From contig NZ_PDNW01000008.1 in NCBI RefSeq assembly GCF_002849655.1, positions 62,001 to 126,000 on the forward strand: DNA of 64,000 nucleotides, written 5' to 3'. This document shows positions 1 to 8,781 of this stretch, piece by piece. This stretch comes from Pollutimonas subterranea. Its GTDB lineage: Bacteria; Pseudomonadota; Gammaproteobacteria; Burkholderiales; Burkholderiaceae_B. Every line of letters begins with the position of its first letter. The first letter of the stretch is position 1. The notes below the pieces were generated by a model. It made no database searches. It was not told the DNA's origin and saw only the letters and a list, made by a program, of their open reading frames with translations. Made by a program: the position numbers and the translations under genes.

Positions 1-234
1 AGAAATACCGAAAGGCGAGTCAAACGTTTGCCCGAACAGTTCTATTTTCTGGGCGCGCTGCGAAACCCCCGCCAACATTCGGGGCATCAGCACATACTCG
101 TTGAACGCCGCACGATTCTGTGCCATCGAAACTTCGTCGTCAGCGCCGTTGAAGATATAACTGAACAACTGGCGTGGCAGTTTCCTGCGGGCTGGACGTT
201 CGAAATCATTGAGGGAATAGATGCGCTTGAGCAT
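1..234 (-). CDS. FMN-dependent alpha-hydroxy-acid dehydrogenase, N-terminal part (cut by window edge)
   Basis: Reverse-strand reading from an ATG at 234 gives 78 residues with no stop before the left edge. It begins MLKRIYSLNDFERPARRKLP, and its last visible residues are DSPFGIS. The pattern (an N-terminal helix naming the fold, a LFSYIFNGADDE segment, then LMPRMLAGVSQR and F-DSPFGIS) is that of the N-terminus of FMN-dependent 2-hydroxyacid dehydrogenases (LldD/glycolate oxidase/mandelate dehydrogenase family), which oxidise 2-hydroxyacids to 2-oxoacids. The active-site half lies outside the window, so substrate is unknown. The gene diverges from the LysR gene at 354, which is a likely regulator. 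A second family member lies at 9951-11114. Confidence 0.8.
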   Translation of the reverse strand, partial: MLKRIYSLNDFERPARRKLPRQLFSYIFNGADDEVSMAQNRAAFNEYVLMPRMLAGVSQRAQKIELFGQTFDSPFGIS

Positions 235-313
235 ACGGTTTCATTCGACTGATGGACAAGCCTGTATGGTATGGAATAATCTTGTGGATATATAGCGATA
301 ATAATCCTATTAG

Positions 314-327
314 TTTATTCGAATAAA
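314..327. promoter_or_regulatory. Perfect 14-bp palindrome, candidate LysR operator
   Basis: TTTATTCGAATAAA is a perfect dyad in the AT-rich gap between the divergent hydroxyacid dehydrogenase (minus) and the LysR gene at 354 (plus). It contains a T-N11-A arrangement, the usual LysR core. Position and symmetry suggest the autoregulatory/activator site; the assignment is inferred. Confidence 0.45.
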
Positions 328-353
328 TTCAATATAAATTCTGACGGCAGGCC

Positions 354-1277
354 ATGACCCTCAAGCAACTGGAAGCATTTTTCTGGGCCGCGACGTGCGC
401 CAGCTTCGCTGTCGCGGCGGAACGGCTGCACTTGTCGGTGTCCACCCTTTCCAAGCGCATTTCCGAACTCGAAGCTTCGCTGGGCGAGCCGCTGTTCGAT
501 CGAGACACCTATCGTGCCACATTGACGGCGACAGGCCATGCAATCCTGCCACGCGTCAGCGCTTTGCTGGACCAGTCCGAAGCCCTGCGCCTGAGCGTCC
601 TGGACGATGCCGGGCTGCAAGGCCATGTACGCTTTGGCGTGGGCGAGCTCGCGTCGCAAACCTGGCTGCCCCGTTTCATCCGCTTGGCGGTCGAACGCTA
701 CCCCGGCCTGCAACTTGAACCTAATGTCGAGATCGGCAGGATCATGGAACAGGCACTGGAAAATGGCGAACTGGACTTCACTCTCGCGGCCGGCATCTCT
801 TCCCGGCGCAGCATCACATCGCGACCTCTCGGCAAAGCAAACTTTGTCTGGGTGGCCGCGCCAGGACTGGCACAAGCCCAGGAAGCGCGCCCCACGAAGC
901 TGCTGCAGGACATTCCGCTAATCACCATGCCGTCCGGCGCCGGCACCCACCGCATGGTTGAAGAATGGCTGTCGCGCACCGGGGTCGTACCGGGACGCAG
1001 CCTGAGCTGTAATACCTGGAGCGCCGTCTCGGCCTTGCTTATCGAGGCAGTGGGCGTCGGCTTCCTGCCCCAGGCCTGGGCTGATCCGCTATTGGAGCGC
1101 AGGCTGCTGAAACCGCTGACCAAGTGGCCAACGCTCAAACCCCTGCATTACTCATTGCAAATGCGCCGCGACGATACGCGCCCGATAATGCGCAGTATCC
1201 AGTCCCTGCTTGAAGAGGTCGTCGATTTCGGACTGCCGGTCAGTTTCCTGACCAGCAAGCCCCATAAGGAAAATTAG
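354..1277 (+). CDS. LysR family transcriptional regulator
   Basis: This 307-residue protein has the usual LysR layout: an N-terminal winged HTH (about residues 1-60, MTLKQLEAFFWAA followed by LHLSVSTLSKRISELEASLG) and a C-terminal periplasmic-binding-like co-inducer domain from about 90 onward. Length is normal for the family. It is divergent from the partial hydroxyacid dehydrogenase and is followed after 4 bases by a second LysR gene in the same direction, so the two are probably co-transcribed. The effector cannot be read from sequence; the neighbouring dehydrogenase and Bug receptor suggest a small organic acid. Confidence 0.9.
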   Translation: MTLKQLEAFFWAATCASFAVAAERLHLSVSTLSKRISELEASLGEPLFDRDTYRATLTATGHAILPRVSALLDQSEALRLSVLDDAGLQGHVRFGVGELASQTWLPRFIRLAVERYPGLQLEPNVEIGRIMEQALENGELDFTLAAGISSRRSITSRPLGKANFVWVAAPGLAQAQEARPTKLLQDIPLITMPSGAGTHRMVEEWLSRTGVVPGRSLSCNTWSAVSALLIEAVGVGFLPQAWADPLLERRLLKPLTKWPTLKPLHYSLQMRRDDTRPIMRSIQSLLEEVVDFGLPVSFLTSKPHKEN

Positions 1278-1281
1278 CACC

Positions 1282-2229
1282 GTGAATCCCATAGCACTTG
1301 AATACTTTGTGAAAATAGCCGAATCAGGCAGTATTTCACGCACGGCCATCGAATTGGGCATCGACCCGTCCAGCATGACGCGACATATCGCCAAGCTGGA
1401 AGCCGACCTGAAGGTGCGGCTGTTTCACCGCAGTGGCCGCGGTGTCGTGCTTACCGACGCGGGCGCTTTGTTATTGACGAGGGCACAGGCGGTGGCCGTT
1501 GCACTGGACCAAGCGCGCAAGCTCGCGGTGACGCTTTCCGACGAGGGTCCTTCGCGACTGGTCATCGCCGCGCAGCCCACTGTGGCGCAACGCAGCTTCG
1601 CGGCCGTTGCGCGCACAATGCGGGCCCGCTTTCCCGACACGCGATTGCACATGGTAGAAGCCTTGGGCCACCAACTGATCAACTGGTTGATCGAAGGAAA
1701 AATCGACGTTGCCTTGTTGTACGTGCCGAACCAGACCGGGGTGATTGAAATGGATGTGCTGCTGCAAGAGCCGCTGTATTTCGTAGCGCCGCCCAACCAT
1801 GGCCCATTGGACCCGACAATATCGGTCGCCGACGCCCTTCGCAGGCCGCTTATCCTGCCGAGCACGCCGCACGGCTTGCGCGAACTGGCCGAAAGCCTTG
1901 CCGCAGGCAGTAATACGCAGCTTCAGATCGAAGTCGAGTGCGACGGTTCCAATGCCATCACCAAGAACCTGGTACAGGCCGGGATAGGTTGCACGCTGCT
2001 TCCGCTGGCAACAGTCTCGGACGAAGTGGAACAAGGACGCCTGCAAACCGCGCGTTTGGTGGACCCGATCGTTACCCGTGAAATTGCTATCGCTACGGCT
2101 CGCAATAGGCCGCCGGTTATCGGCCAATGGGACATCTTGCAGTCCATACGCCAAGTACTGATCGAGCAGGTCACGCAGGGCAACTGGCCCGGCGTGATTC
2201 CGCATGCGGCATCGGCGCCGTCTAGTTGA
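1282..2229 (+). CDS. LysR family transcriptional regulator (second of a tandem pair)
   Basis: This is a 315-residue LysR protein with a GTG start 4 bases after the preceding LysR stop. The HTH lies at about residues 1-60 (NPIALEYFVKIAESGSISRT, then IDPSSMTRHIAKLEADL), followed by a LysR substrate-binding domain. Its N-terminus resembles the Nac/Cbl branch (MNPIALEYFVKIAESGS) rather than the first LysR, so the pair is not a simple recent duplication. Its 3' end overlaps the convergent Bug receptor gene by 8 bases. A GTG start is chosen because the preceding gene ends just upstream and the HTH begins immediately. Confidence 0.88.
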   Translation: MNPIALEYFVKIAESGSISRTAIELGIDPSSMTRHIAKLEADLKVRLFHRSGRGVVLTDAGALLLTRAQAVAVALDQARKLAVTLSDEGPSRLVIAAQPTVAQRSFAAVARTMRARFPDTRLHMVEALGHQLINWLIEGKIDVALLYVPNQTGVIEMDVLLQEPLYFVAPPNHGPLDPTISVADALRRPLILPSTPHGLRELAESLAAGSNTQLQIEVECDGSNAITKNLVQAGIGCTLLPLATVSDEVEQGRLQTARLVDPIVTREIAIATARNRPPVIGQWDILQSIRQVLIEQVTQGNWPGVIPHAASAPSS

Positions 2230-3211
2230 CCTTGATATTTGCCTTGCGGATAACCTTTTCCCATTTGGCGACCTCGGCCTTCTGGAACGCACCGAGTTCC
2301 TCGGGGCCCGCACCGGATATGGTCAGGCCCAGATTCTTCAAGCGTTCCTGGACGTCAGGCTTTTGCAGGGCAGCATGCATGGTCTTATGCAGTTTGTCGA
2401 CGATAGGCTTGGGCGTTCCAGCTGGTGCGAAAACAGCCTGCCACGACACGACCTCGTAGTCCTTGAGTCCCAGCTCTTTCAAGGGCTTGACGCCTGGCAA
2501 CGCCTCGGCAGCCGTGGACGATGTAACCGCTAGCGCCCGCAATTGGCCGCCTTCGATCAATGGAACGGCAGACGTTATGTTGTCGAACAGCAGGTCAATG
2601 TCGCCGGCGACCAGCGCTTGCAATGACGGGCTGCTGCCCTTGTAGGGCACATGCAGCATTTGCGCGCCTATCGTGCCGGCAAAGAGCGCGCCGGCCAAAT
2701 GCTGGGACGATCCCACGCCCGAAGATCCATACGTGACCCCATCCGCTTTTTGCTTGGCCTTCGCGATCAGGTCGTCGACCGACTTGATGTCGCTATCGGC
2801 CCGCACGACGAGTACGTTGGGAAGCGTGCCTGTCAGGATGATGGGCTCGAACGACTTGATGGGGTCATAGCCGATGGAAGGATAGATGCTGACGTTGATG
2901 GAGTGCGAGCTGATCGTTCCGCCGACCACGGTATACCCGTCCGGTTTCGCGCGGGAGGCATAGGCCGATCCCAGGCTGCCGCCGGTGCCCGGCTTGTTCT
3001 CGACCACCACTGGTACGCCCAAGGCCTCACTCATTGCCTGGCTGTACGTTCGTCCCAGGATGTCGGTTGCTCCACCGGGTGCAAACGGCACGACATAAGT
3101 GATGGGTTTGCTGGGCCATTCGTCGGCGGCGAAAGCCGGCGCCAGGCTTGCCATACTCAGCGCAAAGCCGGCCGTTAATGTGCGCAATAGTGATTTCCTG
3201 GACATTGTCAT
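2222..3211 (-). CDS. Bug family TTT substrate-binding protein
   Basis: This is a 329-residue periplasmic receptor. It has a signal peptide (MTMSRKSLLRTLTAGFALS to a cut after about residue 28, APAFAA), then the Bug signature W-P-S-K-P-I-VVPFAPGGATDILGR and ENKPGTGG-P-DGYT. Proteins of this family bind carboxylates or related solutes for tripartite tricarboxylate transporters. No TctA/TctB membrane genes lie nearby, so it is an orphan receptor. A GGAGA sequence about 10 bases upstream supports the ATG at 3211. It diverges from the TPP enzyme/DapA-like operon at 3429, which may process its ligand. Confidence 0.92.
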   Translation of the reverse strand: MTMSRKSLLRTLTAGFALSMASLAPAFAADEWPSKPITYVVPFAPGGATDILGRTYSQAMSEALGVPVVVENKPGTGGSLGSAYASRAKPDGYTVVGGTISSHSINVSIYPSIGYDPIKSFEPIILTGTLPNVLVVRADSDIKSVDDLIAKAKQKADGVTYGSSGVGSSQHLAGALFAGTIGAQMLHVPYKGSSPSLQALVAGDIDLLFDNITSAVPLIEGGQLRALAVTSSTAAEALPGVKPLKELGLKDYEVVSWQAVFAPAGTPKPIVDKLHKTMHAALQKPDVQERLKNLGLTISGAGPEELGAFQKAEVAKWEKVIRKANIKVN

Positions 3212-3428
3212 GTAGTTGGGTCTCCGGTTATTGATTTGATCCCATCGCAGCGCAGCTTCATGGCATCTGACGGGTGTAGTGAAAGCATTCTACCGGTTGG
3301 CGCAAGCTTCCTGTCGTGTGTTTTTGTCATTTCAGAAATGAACTTCCTGCAATACCCTGAGATAGCGAACCCTCTATACACTGCATCGCCAGACACCTCG
3401 GCTGATCGAGGTTTTCAAGGAGAATGCA

Positions 3429-5195
3429 ATGAAGGATGCAATCGCATCGACGCAACGCGCTACCGGCGTCAAGCCCGGCGTGCGCACAGGTGGCCGGGCC
3501 ATCGTGGACGCCCTGCGGGCACACGGCACGGATCGGGTGTTCTGCGTTCCGGGCGAAAGCTATCTGGAGGTGCTGGATGCGCTTTACGATACGCCTGAAA
3601 TCGAACTCATCGTTGCCAAGCACGAGGGTGCGGCCGCCAACATGGCCGAAGCCGACGGCAAGCTGACGGGGCGTCCGGGCATATGCATGGTTACCCGCGG
3701 GCCCGGCGCCACACATGCCAGTATCGGTGTGCATATTGCACAGCAGGATTCGACGCCCATGATTCTTTTTGTGGGCCAGATCGCTCGGGACCACGTGGGT
3801 CGCGAAGCATTCCAGGAGGTGAACTACCAGGCCATGTTCGGCTCTTTGGCCAAATGGGTCGTGGAAATCAATGACGCGGACCGCATACCCGAGATTCTTG
3901 CGCGCGCGTTTCATACGGCCGTGTCCGGCCGTCCCGGTCCCGTCGTTATCTCGCTGCCGGAAGACATGCTGGTCGAGGCTTGCTGTACGCCTGACTGCGT
4001 CGCAACGCCCTTGCAGACGCCCGCCCTCCCGACGGACACGGTGCATCTGATTACTGCCGCGCTTGCGCAGTCGGAGCGGCCGCTGGTGTTCGTCGGCGGC
4101 CCCAACTGGAGCGCACAGGCGCGCCACGATCTGGCCCAATTCGCCGAACGATGGGACTTGCCCGTCGCCTGCGCATTCCGGCGCCAAGACTTGCTGGATA
4201 ACCGCGACCCCCACTATTGCGGACACCTCAGCCTGGGCATGAACCCAAAACTCGCACGGCGGATCAAGAACGCCGACCTGATCCTGGCCATTGGCACCCG
4301 CCTTGGCGACATCATGACCGATGGCTACAGCCTGCTGGTGCCGCCACAACTACCGCAGAAACTCATTCACATTCACGCCGACGCGCTCGAACTGGGCCGC
4401 GTCTATCAGGCCGATATCGCCGTGCAGGCCACTGCTGATACTGCCGTCGCCGCGCTTGCGTCCCTTGCGGAGGTCAAAGCGACCCGGTCTGGCGAGACCC
4501 GGTCTGGCGAGACCCGGTCTGGCGAGACCCGGTCTGGCGAGACCCGGTCTATCGAGACCCGGTCCTCCTGGACGCGGTCTGCACGGGCCGACCAAGAAGC
4601 GTTCAGCGCTGTCCCCGTCCCGTCCGCCGAACATAATGGCGTGGACCTGACCGCGGTCATCAAGCATCTGTCCCGGACTTTGCCGGACGATGCCGTGCTG
4701 ACCAATGGTGCCGGCAACTATTCAGTCTGGCTGCACCGCTACTATGAGTATCGCGGCGGACGCACGGAACTGGCGCCCACCTGCGGCGCCATGGGCTACG
4801 GCCTGCCCGCTGCCGTGGCAGCCGCTTTGCGCAACAAGGGACAAAGCGTCGTATGCGTCGCCGGCGATGGCTGCTTCCTGATGTATCCTCAAGAGTTGGC
4901 GACGGCGGCGGAGTACGGCGCCTCGCTGATCGTACTGGTCGTCAATAACGGCATGTACGGCACGATACGCATGCATCAGGAACGCCATCACCCGGGCCGC
5001 GTCAGCGGCACCCGCCTTCAAGGTCCGGACTATGCCGCGCTTGCCAGGTCATTCGGCGCCTATGCAGAGCAAGTCTGCCGCACGGAAGACTTCGCCGCCG
5101 CCTTCCAGCGAGCCCAGGATGCCGGCGGCCTGGCATTATTGGAACTTCGCACCGATCCACGCCAAATCACGCCGGCCATGCGCCTGGGAGACTGA
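3429..5195 (+). CDS. Thiamine pyrophosphate-dependent enzyme (acetolactate synthase-like)
   Basis: This 588-residue protein has the three-domain layout of TPP decarboxylase/ligase enzymes. The N-terminal Pyr domain carries the catalytic Glu in KHEGAAANMAEADGK (E66). A central domain lies around 190-345. The C-terminal PP domain has the TPP/Mg motif AGDG (about 478-480) followed some 27 residues later by NNGMYG. It is probably a 2-oxoacid decarboxylase or carboligase rather than the anabolic IlvB, since no ilvN-like small subunit follows. The linker holds an in-frame run of TRSGE repeats at about residues 352-386. AAGGAG at 3417-3422 supports the start. One base separates its stop from the DapA-like gene. 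Confidence 0.88.
   Translation: MKDAIASTQRATGVKPGVRTGGRAIVDALRAHGTDRVFCVPGESYLEVLDALYDTPEIELIVAKHEGAAANMAEADGKLTGRPGICMVTRGPGATHASIGVHIAQQDSTPMILFVGQIARDHVGREAFQEVNYQAMFGSLAKWVVEINDADRIPEILARAFHTAVSGRPGPVVISLPEDMLVEACCTPDCVATPLQTPALPTDTVHLITAALAQSERPLVFVGGPNWSAQARHDLAQFAERWDLPVACAFRRQDLLDNRDPHYCGHLSLGMNPKLARRIKNADLILAIGTRLGDIMTDGYSLLVPPQLPQKLIHIHADALELGRVYQADIAVQATADTAVAALASLAEVKATRSGETRSGETRSGETRSGETRSIETRSSWTRSARADQEAFSAVPVPSAEHNGVDLTAVIKHLSRTLPDDAVLTNGAGNYSVWLHRYYEYRGGRTELAPTCGAMGYGLPAAVAAALRNKGQSVVCVAGDGCFLMYPQELATAAEYGASLIVLVVNNGMYGTIRMHQERHHPGRVSGTRLQGPDYAALARSFGAYAEQVCRTEDFAAAFQRAQDAGGLALLELRTDPRQITPAMRLGD
4482..4586 (+). repeat. 15-bp in-frame minisatellite inside the TPP enzyme gene
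   Basis: Four exact copies of ACCCGGTCTGGCGAG are followed by three diverged copies (ending in ATCGAG, CTCCTGG and GCACGG variants), seven units in all. Each unit encodes five residues (TRSGE, then TRSIE, TRSSW, TRSAR), so copy-number change keeps the frame. It lies between the central and PP domains of the enzyme. Confidence 0.93.
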
Positions 5196-5196
5196 C

Positions 5197-6114
5197 ATGA
5201 GCAACATTTCACCAACGCTGCGCCGGGCACTTACCGGCATATCGGGGATCCTGGTTACTCCGTTCGACGCCGATGACCAGATCGCGCCGGCGAAACTCCA
5301 ACCCATCATGGATCGGGCGATAACGGCAGGGGTCGACATCCTCGTCATCAATGGCAACACCAGCGAGTTCTATGCGCTGCAAGCCGCCGAAGCGGAATCG
5401 ATGATGCGCGCCACCGTCGAGATGGCCAATGGCCGTGCGCCGGTCATCAATGGTGTCGGACGCAGCGTGCACGAAGCCTGCGCCCTGGCTCGCGCGTCGA
5501 AAATGGCCGGCGCCGATGGCATTATGGTGCACCAGCCACCCGACCCGTTTGTCTCTCCTCGCGGCCTCATCGACTATGTCCAGCGCGTCGCCGACGCTGC
5601 CGATGGCCTGCCCGTCATGCTCTACTTGCGCAACGATGCAATCGGCACCGATGCCATCCTGCGCCTCACCCGCATTCCCGCTGTTGCCGGCGTGAAATGG
5701 GCGGCGCCCAGTCCGATGAAACTGGCTCAAGCCATACAGGGAGCCGATCCGGACGTGGTATGGGTCGGCGGCTTGGCCGAGACCTGGGCTCCTGCCCTGT
5801 GCGCGGTCGGCGCACAGGGATTTACGTCGGGATTGATCAATATCTGGCCGGAACAATCCGTCGCCATTCTGCAGGCGCTGCGCGCAAGCGACTACGCCAA
5901 AGCCATGCAGCTGATCCGTCAAATCGAAGAGTTCGAAACGATACGGGCGGAAGAACTGAACGGCACCAATGTTACCGGGGTGAAAACGGCCCTGCAACTG
6001 ATTGGCAATGACTGCGGCCCTACACGCCCTCCCGCGGCATGGCCACTGAGCTCGGATCAGCAATCACGTTTGAAAGCCTTGATGGAAGGCTGGGGGATCC
6101 ATACCACCGCTTAA
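5197..6114 (+). CDS. Dihydrodipicolinate synthase (DapA)-family lyase/aldolase
   Basis: This 305-residue class I aldolase of the DapA/NAL/KDG family is a TIM barrel using a Schiff-base lysine. Visible landmarks are GILVTPFDADDQI near the N-terminus, INGNTSEFYAL (the GNTSEF loop is closer to sugar-acid dehydratases/aldolases than to true DapA GTTGE), the tyrosine of LYLR (Y143) and the Schiff-base lysine in GVKWA (K167). The start at 5197 lies one base after the TPP enzyme stop, so the genes are translationally coupled. A role in 2-oxo-sugar-acid or hydroxy-oxoacid breakdown with the TPP enzyme is inferred; lysine biosynthesis is unlikely. Confidence 0.88.
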   Translation: MSNISPTLRRALTGISGILVTPFDADDQIAPAKLQPIMDRAITAGVDILVINGNTSEFYALQAAEAESMMRATVEMANGRAPVINGVGRSVHEACALARASKMAGADGIMVHQPPDPFVSPRGLIDYVQRVADAADGLPVMLYLRNDAIGTDAILRLTRIPAVAGVKWAAPSPMKLAQAIQGADPDVVWVGGLAETWAPALCAVGAQGFTSGLINIWPEQSVAILQALRASDYAKAMQLIRQIEEFETIRAEELNGTNVTGVKTALQLIGNDCGPTRPPAAWPLSSDQQSRLKALMEGWGIHTTA

Positions 6115-6192
6115 GGTACAAGCGTCCCGCATGCAACTTAAATGGCCGGCTCTTGTCTTATGACTTTTACTGGATCAAAGGAAGACAGCGCG

Positions 6193-6894
6193 ATGTCAAT
6201 GCAACGGCTCTTACAACAACTACTTCAATCCGGCCAAAGCCTGGCTCAAGACGCGGGTTCCAAGCTGAACACTTCCGGCCAGGGCCTTGGTTCGACCATG
6301 GGCGGATTTGGCGGCGGCGCCTTGGCCGGAGGCGCCTTGGGTTTATTGCTGGGAAACAAGAAGTTCCGCAAGATGGGCGGAAAGATAGGCGCTTACGGCG
6401 GAGCCGCTGCATTGGGAGCCGTAGCCCTGAAAGCCTACCAGGACTGGCAGGAAAAAAAGGCAGCTACCCCGGTCCCGGGCAACGAACAGCAGCGTCCATT
6501 TATCGCCAGCACCCATCAAGCCGTACCGGCCCTGCCCAGCCCGGCAAATGAACAGCACAACAGGGCCCTCCTTTCGGCCATGATTGCCGCGGCCAAGGCC
6601 GACGGGCACATTGGCGCCGACGAAAAACAGCTTATCGACGCCGAAGTGGGCAAGCTCACGTCCGACGCGACGGACGTGGTGTGGATCGATGCTGAGCTGG
6701 CAAAGCCGGCCAATCCCGCAGAAATAGCACGCCTTGCTACCACTCCCGAACTGGGCGCCGAGCTGTATCTCGCCAGTGCGCTCATGATCGACGAAGAGAG
6801 CTTCATGGAACGTGCCTACCTTGACGAGCTTGCCCGCAACCTTAATCTGGAACCAGGCCTGAAGGCCGAACTGGACTCAAAGCTGAAGGCATGA
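6193..6894 (+). CDS. DUF533 / YebE-like TerB-fold protein
   Basis: This is a 233-residue protein. The N-terminal third is Gly/Ala-rich (GGFGGGALAGGALGLLLGNKKFRK, about residues 35-60) with one or two hydrophobic segments. The C-terminal half (about 115-233) is acidic and helical like tellurite-resistance TerB domains (LLSAMIAAAKADGHIGADE). This matches the DUF533 family (E. coli YebE), a membrane-associated stress protein of unknown biochemical role. The start at 6193 is preferred because AAAGGAAG lies 9-16 bases upstream; the frame is open further upstream but without similarity. Confidence 0.85.
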   Translation: MSMQRLLQQLLQSGQSLAQDAGSKLNTSGQGLGSTMGGFGGGALAGGALGLLLGNKKFRKMGGKIGAYGGAAALGAVALKAYQDWQEKKAATPVPGNEQQRPFIASTHQAVPALPSPANEQHNRALLSAMIAAAKADGHIGADEKQLIDAEVGKLTSDATDVVWIDAELAKPANPAEIARLATTPELGAELYLASALMIDEESFMERAYLDELARNLNLEPGLKAELDSKLKA

Positions 6895-6928
6895 GCGGGC
6901 AATAATCAGACAGCAGTCGCCGCCTGCG

Positions 6929-7708
6929 CTACTGCCCGATAAATTCGGCCCGGGTCTTGTCCAGGAAGGCCTGGTAGCCGATCTTGTAGTCTTCAGTATC
7001 AAAGCAGGCATAGCATTCGGCGAGCTCCTGCTCTGTGAGTTCCGGCTTCGGAGTCAGCCGGTTGATGAATTTCTTGTGCCAACGCGCCACGAGCGGCGCG
7101 CCACTGACAACCCGCTCAACGGCACGAGCGACGTCGGTCTCGAACTCCACATCGTCGATTACCCGTGTCAGGAGCCCTTTTTGCAGGGCTTCCTCGGCGT
7201 CGAAAATCCTTCCTTCCAACAGAATTTCAAGCGCGCCGGCGCGGCCTGCCAGCGTCAACAGGCCATGCAGATCGGAATAGGACATGACCAGCCCCAAGCG
7301 CTTGACGGGCACACCGAAACGGCTTGATCGCGCGCTGAGTCGCAAGTCGCAGTTCGACGCGATTTCAAGCCCACCTCCCACGCATGCGCCTTTGATTGCC
7401 GCAATGGTAGGATGGCGGCACTCGGCGATGGACCTCATCGCGCGATGTGCGGTGTCTGCATAGTGACGGGCTTGTTCTGTGCCGGCGCGAACACGAGTGA
7501 ATTCTTCCACGTCCGCACCAGCGGCAAAAGCCTGGTCGCCCTGGCCGCGCAACACGACGCAACGAACATCCGGTTCGTCGGACAAACTGATGAAAGCATC
7601 CCCCAACGACTGCCACATGTTCAGCGTCAAGGCGTTGAGTTTCGCCGGATTGCTCAGGATAACGGTCGCTACATTGTCAGACCGTTCAACGAGTATGGAG
7701 TCATTCAC
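6929..7708 (-). CDS. Enoyl-CoA hydratase/isomerase family protein
   Basis: This 259-residue crotonase-fold protein has the CoA-binding/oxyanion-hole stretch AAGADVEEF near 65-75 and the strongly conserved CVGGGLEIASNCDLRL at about 105-120, followed by SRFGVPVKRLGLV. A GTG start at 7708 with AGGAA about 10 bases upstream is chosen over an upstream in-frame ATG. It probably hydrates or isomerises an acyl-CoA intermediate. It diverges from the GcvA-like LysR at 7864 and resembles the hydratase at 43076 closely in the same motif, pointing to paralogy. Confidence 0.88.
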   Translation of the reverse strand: MNDSILVERSDNVATVILSNPAKLNALTLNMWQSLGDAFISLSDEPDVRCVVLRGQGDQAFAAGADVEEFTRVRAGTEQARHYADTAHRAMRSIAECRHPTIAAIKGACVGGGLEIASNCDLRLSARSSRFGVPVKRLGLVMSYSDLHGLLTLAGRAGALEILLEGRIFDAEEALQKGLLTRVIDDVEFETDVARAVERVVSGAPLVARWHKKFINRLTPKPELTEQELAECYACFDTEDYKIGYQAFLDKTRAEFIGQ

Positions 7709-7863
7709 AGATATATTCCTATAAGTCAGCCCGCCGTAATCGGGCAAGTGGTTGGTACAATGCTAATGAGCTCGCATCCATAATTCAAACTAGTATTTTT
7801 TACGCTGAAGCCAAGATTTATTCATGTAATTTGCCGTGCGTTGCGCGTGGCTACGGAGCGCCA

Positions 7864-8772
7864 ATGTCAACTCGCATGCCCCCACTGAATCCATTAAGAA
7901 CCTTCGAAGTTGCTGCGCGCCACCTCAGTTTTTCGCGGGCTGCCGACGAACTATTCGTTACCGCGGCGGCAGTGAGCCATCAAATCAAGACCCTGGAAGA
8001 CAGTCTGGGGGTACGCCTGTTCACGCGACAAGGCAACAGCCTCACGCTTACGGAAACGGGCACGAACTATTTGCCGGCGATCCAGCAAGCTTTCAAGCAA
8101 GTGGCCGAGGCGACCTACCGCCTGCACAAGCGTGACCAACGCCCCATTCTAAGAATGAATGTGCCGCCCACCTTCGCCGTGAAGTGGCTCATCCCAAGGC
8201 TTGACCAGTTCTTCAAGCTGCATCCCGATATCGACGTCAAGGTGTCGACCTCGAACCATATGGTGGATTTTTCACGCGAAAACTTCGATCTGGTGATGTG
8301 CTATGGGCGCGGCAGCTATCCCGGCATGCAATCGAAGCGGTGCCTGCCTGTGGAAGTCTTTCCCGTCTGCAGCCCACACCTGCTCAAAGCCGGCCCACCC
8401 GTCACGAGGCCGGCGGACTTGAAGCATTACACATTGCTCCATGACGACAGCGTCTATAGCGACGGCAGCAACCCCGGCTGGAGCACGTGGTTCGACTTCG
8501 TTGGGTGCTCCGAGGTCGACGCCACGCGCGGACCATCATTCTGGCCCAGCCATTTGGTCATTGATGCCGCCCTGGACGGCCTGGGCGTCGCCTTGGCCAA
8601 AAAGCCATGGGTGGATAAGGACCTGGCATCAGGACGGCTAGTCCGGCTGTCCGACCTCTCGTTGCCTGTGGAATATTCGTACTACATTGTCTATCCCGAC
8701 TCGAGAGCGGAAGACCCACTCATCACGACATTCGTGGAGTGGGTACAGTCCCAGGGCGGCGCGGCTGATTAG
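7864..8772 (+). CDS. LysR family regulator, GcvA-like
   Basis: This 302-residue LysR protein has the GcvA-type N-terminus PPLNPLRTFEVAARHLSFSRA, an HTH with VTAAAVSHQIKTLEDSLG, and a ligand domain containing MCYGRGSYPG and a CSPHLL segment. Members of this branch often control adjacent catabolic genes. It is divergent from the enoyl-CoA hydratase (155-base gap). The start at 7864 is used because homology begins there; the upstream in-frame ATG adds eleven unconserved residues. Confidence 0.88.
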   Translation: MSTRMPPLNPLRTFEVAARHLSFSRAADELFVTAAAVSHQIKTLEDSLGVRLFTRQGNSLTLTETGTNYLPAIQQAFKQVAEATYRLHKRDQRPILRMNVPPTFAVKWLIPRLDQFFKLHPDIDVKVSTSNHMVDFSRENFDLVMCYGRGSYPGMQSKRCLPVEVFPVCSPHLLKAGPPVTRPADLKHYTLLHDDSVYSDGSNPGWSTWFDFVGCSEVDATRGPSFWPSHLVIDAALDGLGVALAKKPWVDKDLASGRLVRLSDLSLPVEYSYYIVYPDSRAEDPLITTFVEWVQSQGGAAD

Positions 8773-8781
8773 CAGCCTATT

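Noticed and set aside
4482-4586. CRISPR-like array of short repeats
   Set aside because: The units are contiguous, without spacers, in frame inside an enzyme gene, and decay to one side. It is a minisatellite.
4350-4717. Minus-strand frames with RPGLARPGLA or DRVSP repeats
   Set aside because: They are opposite-strand shadows of the 15-bp repeat in the TPP enzyme gene, with no ribosome site or homology.
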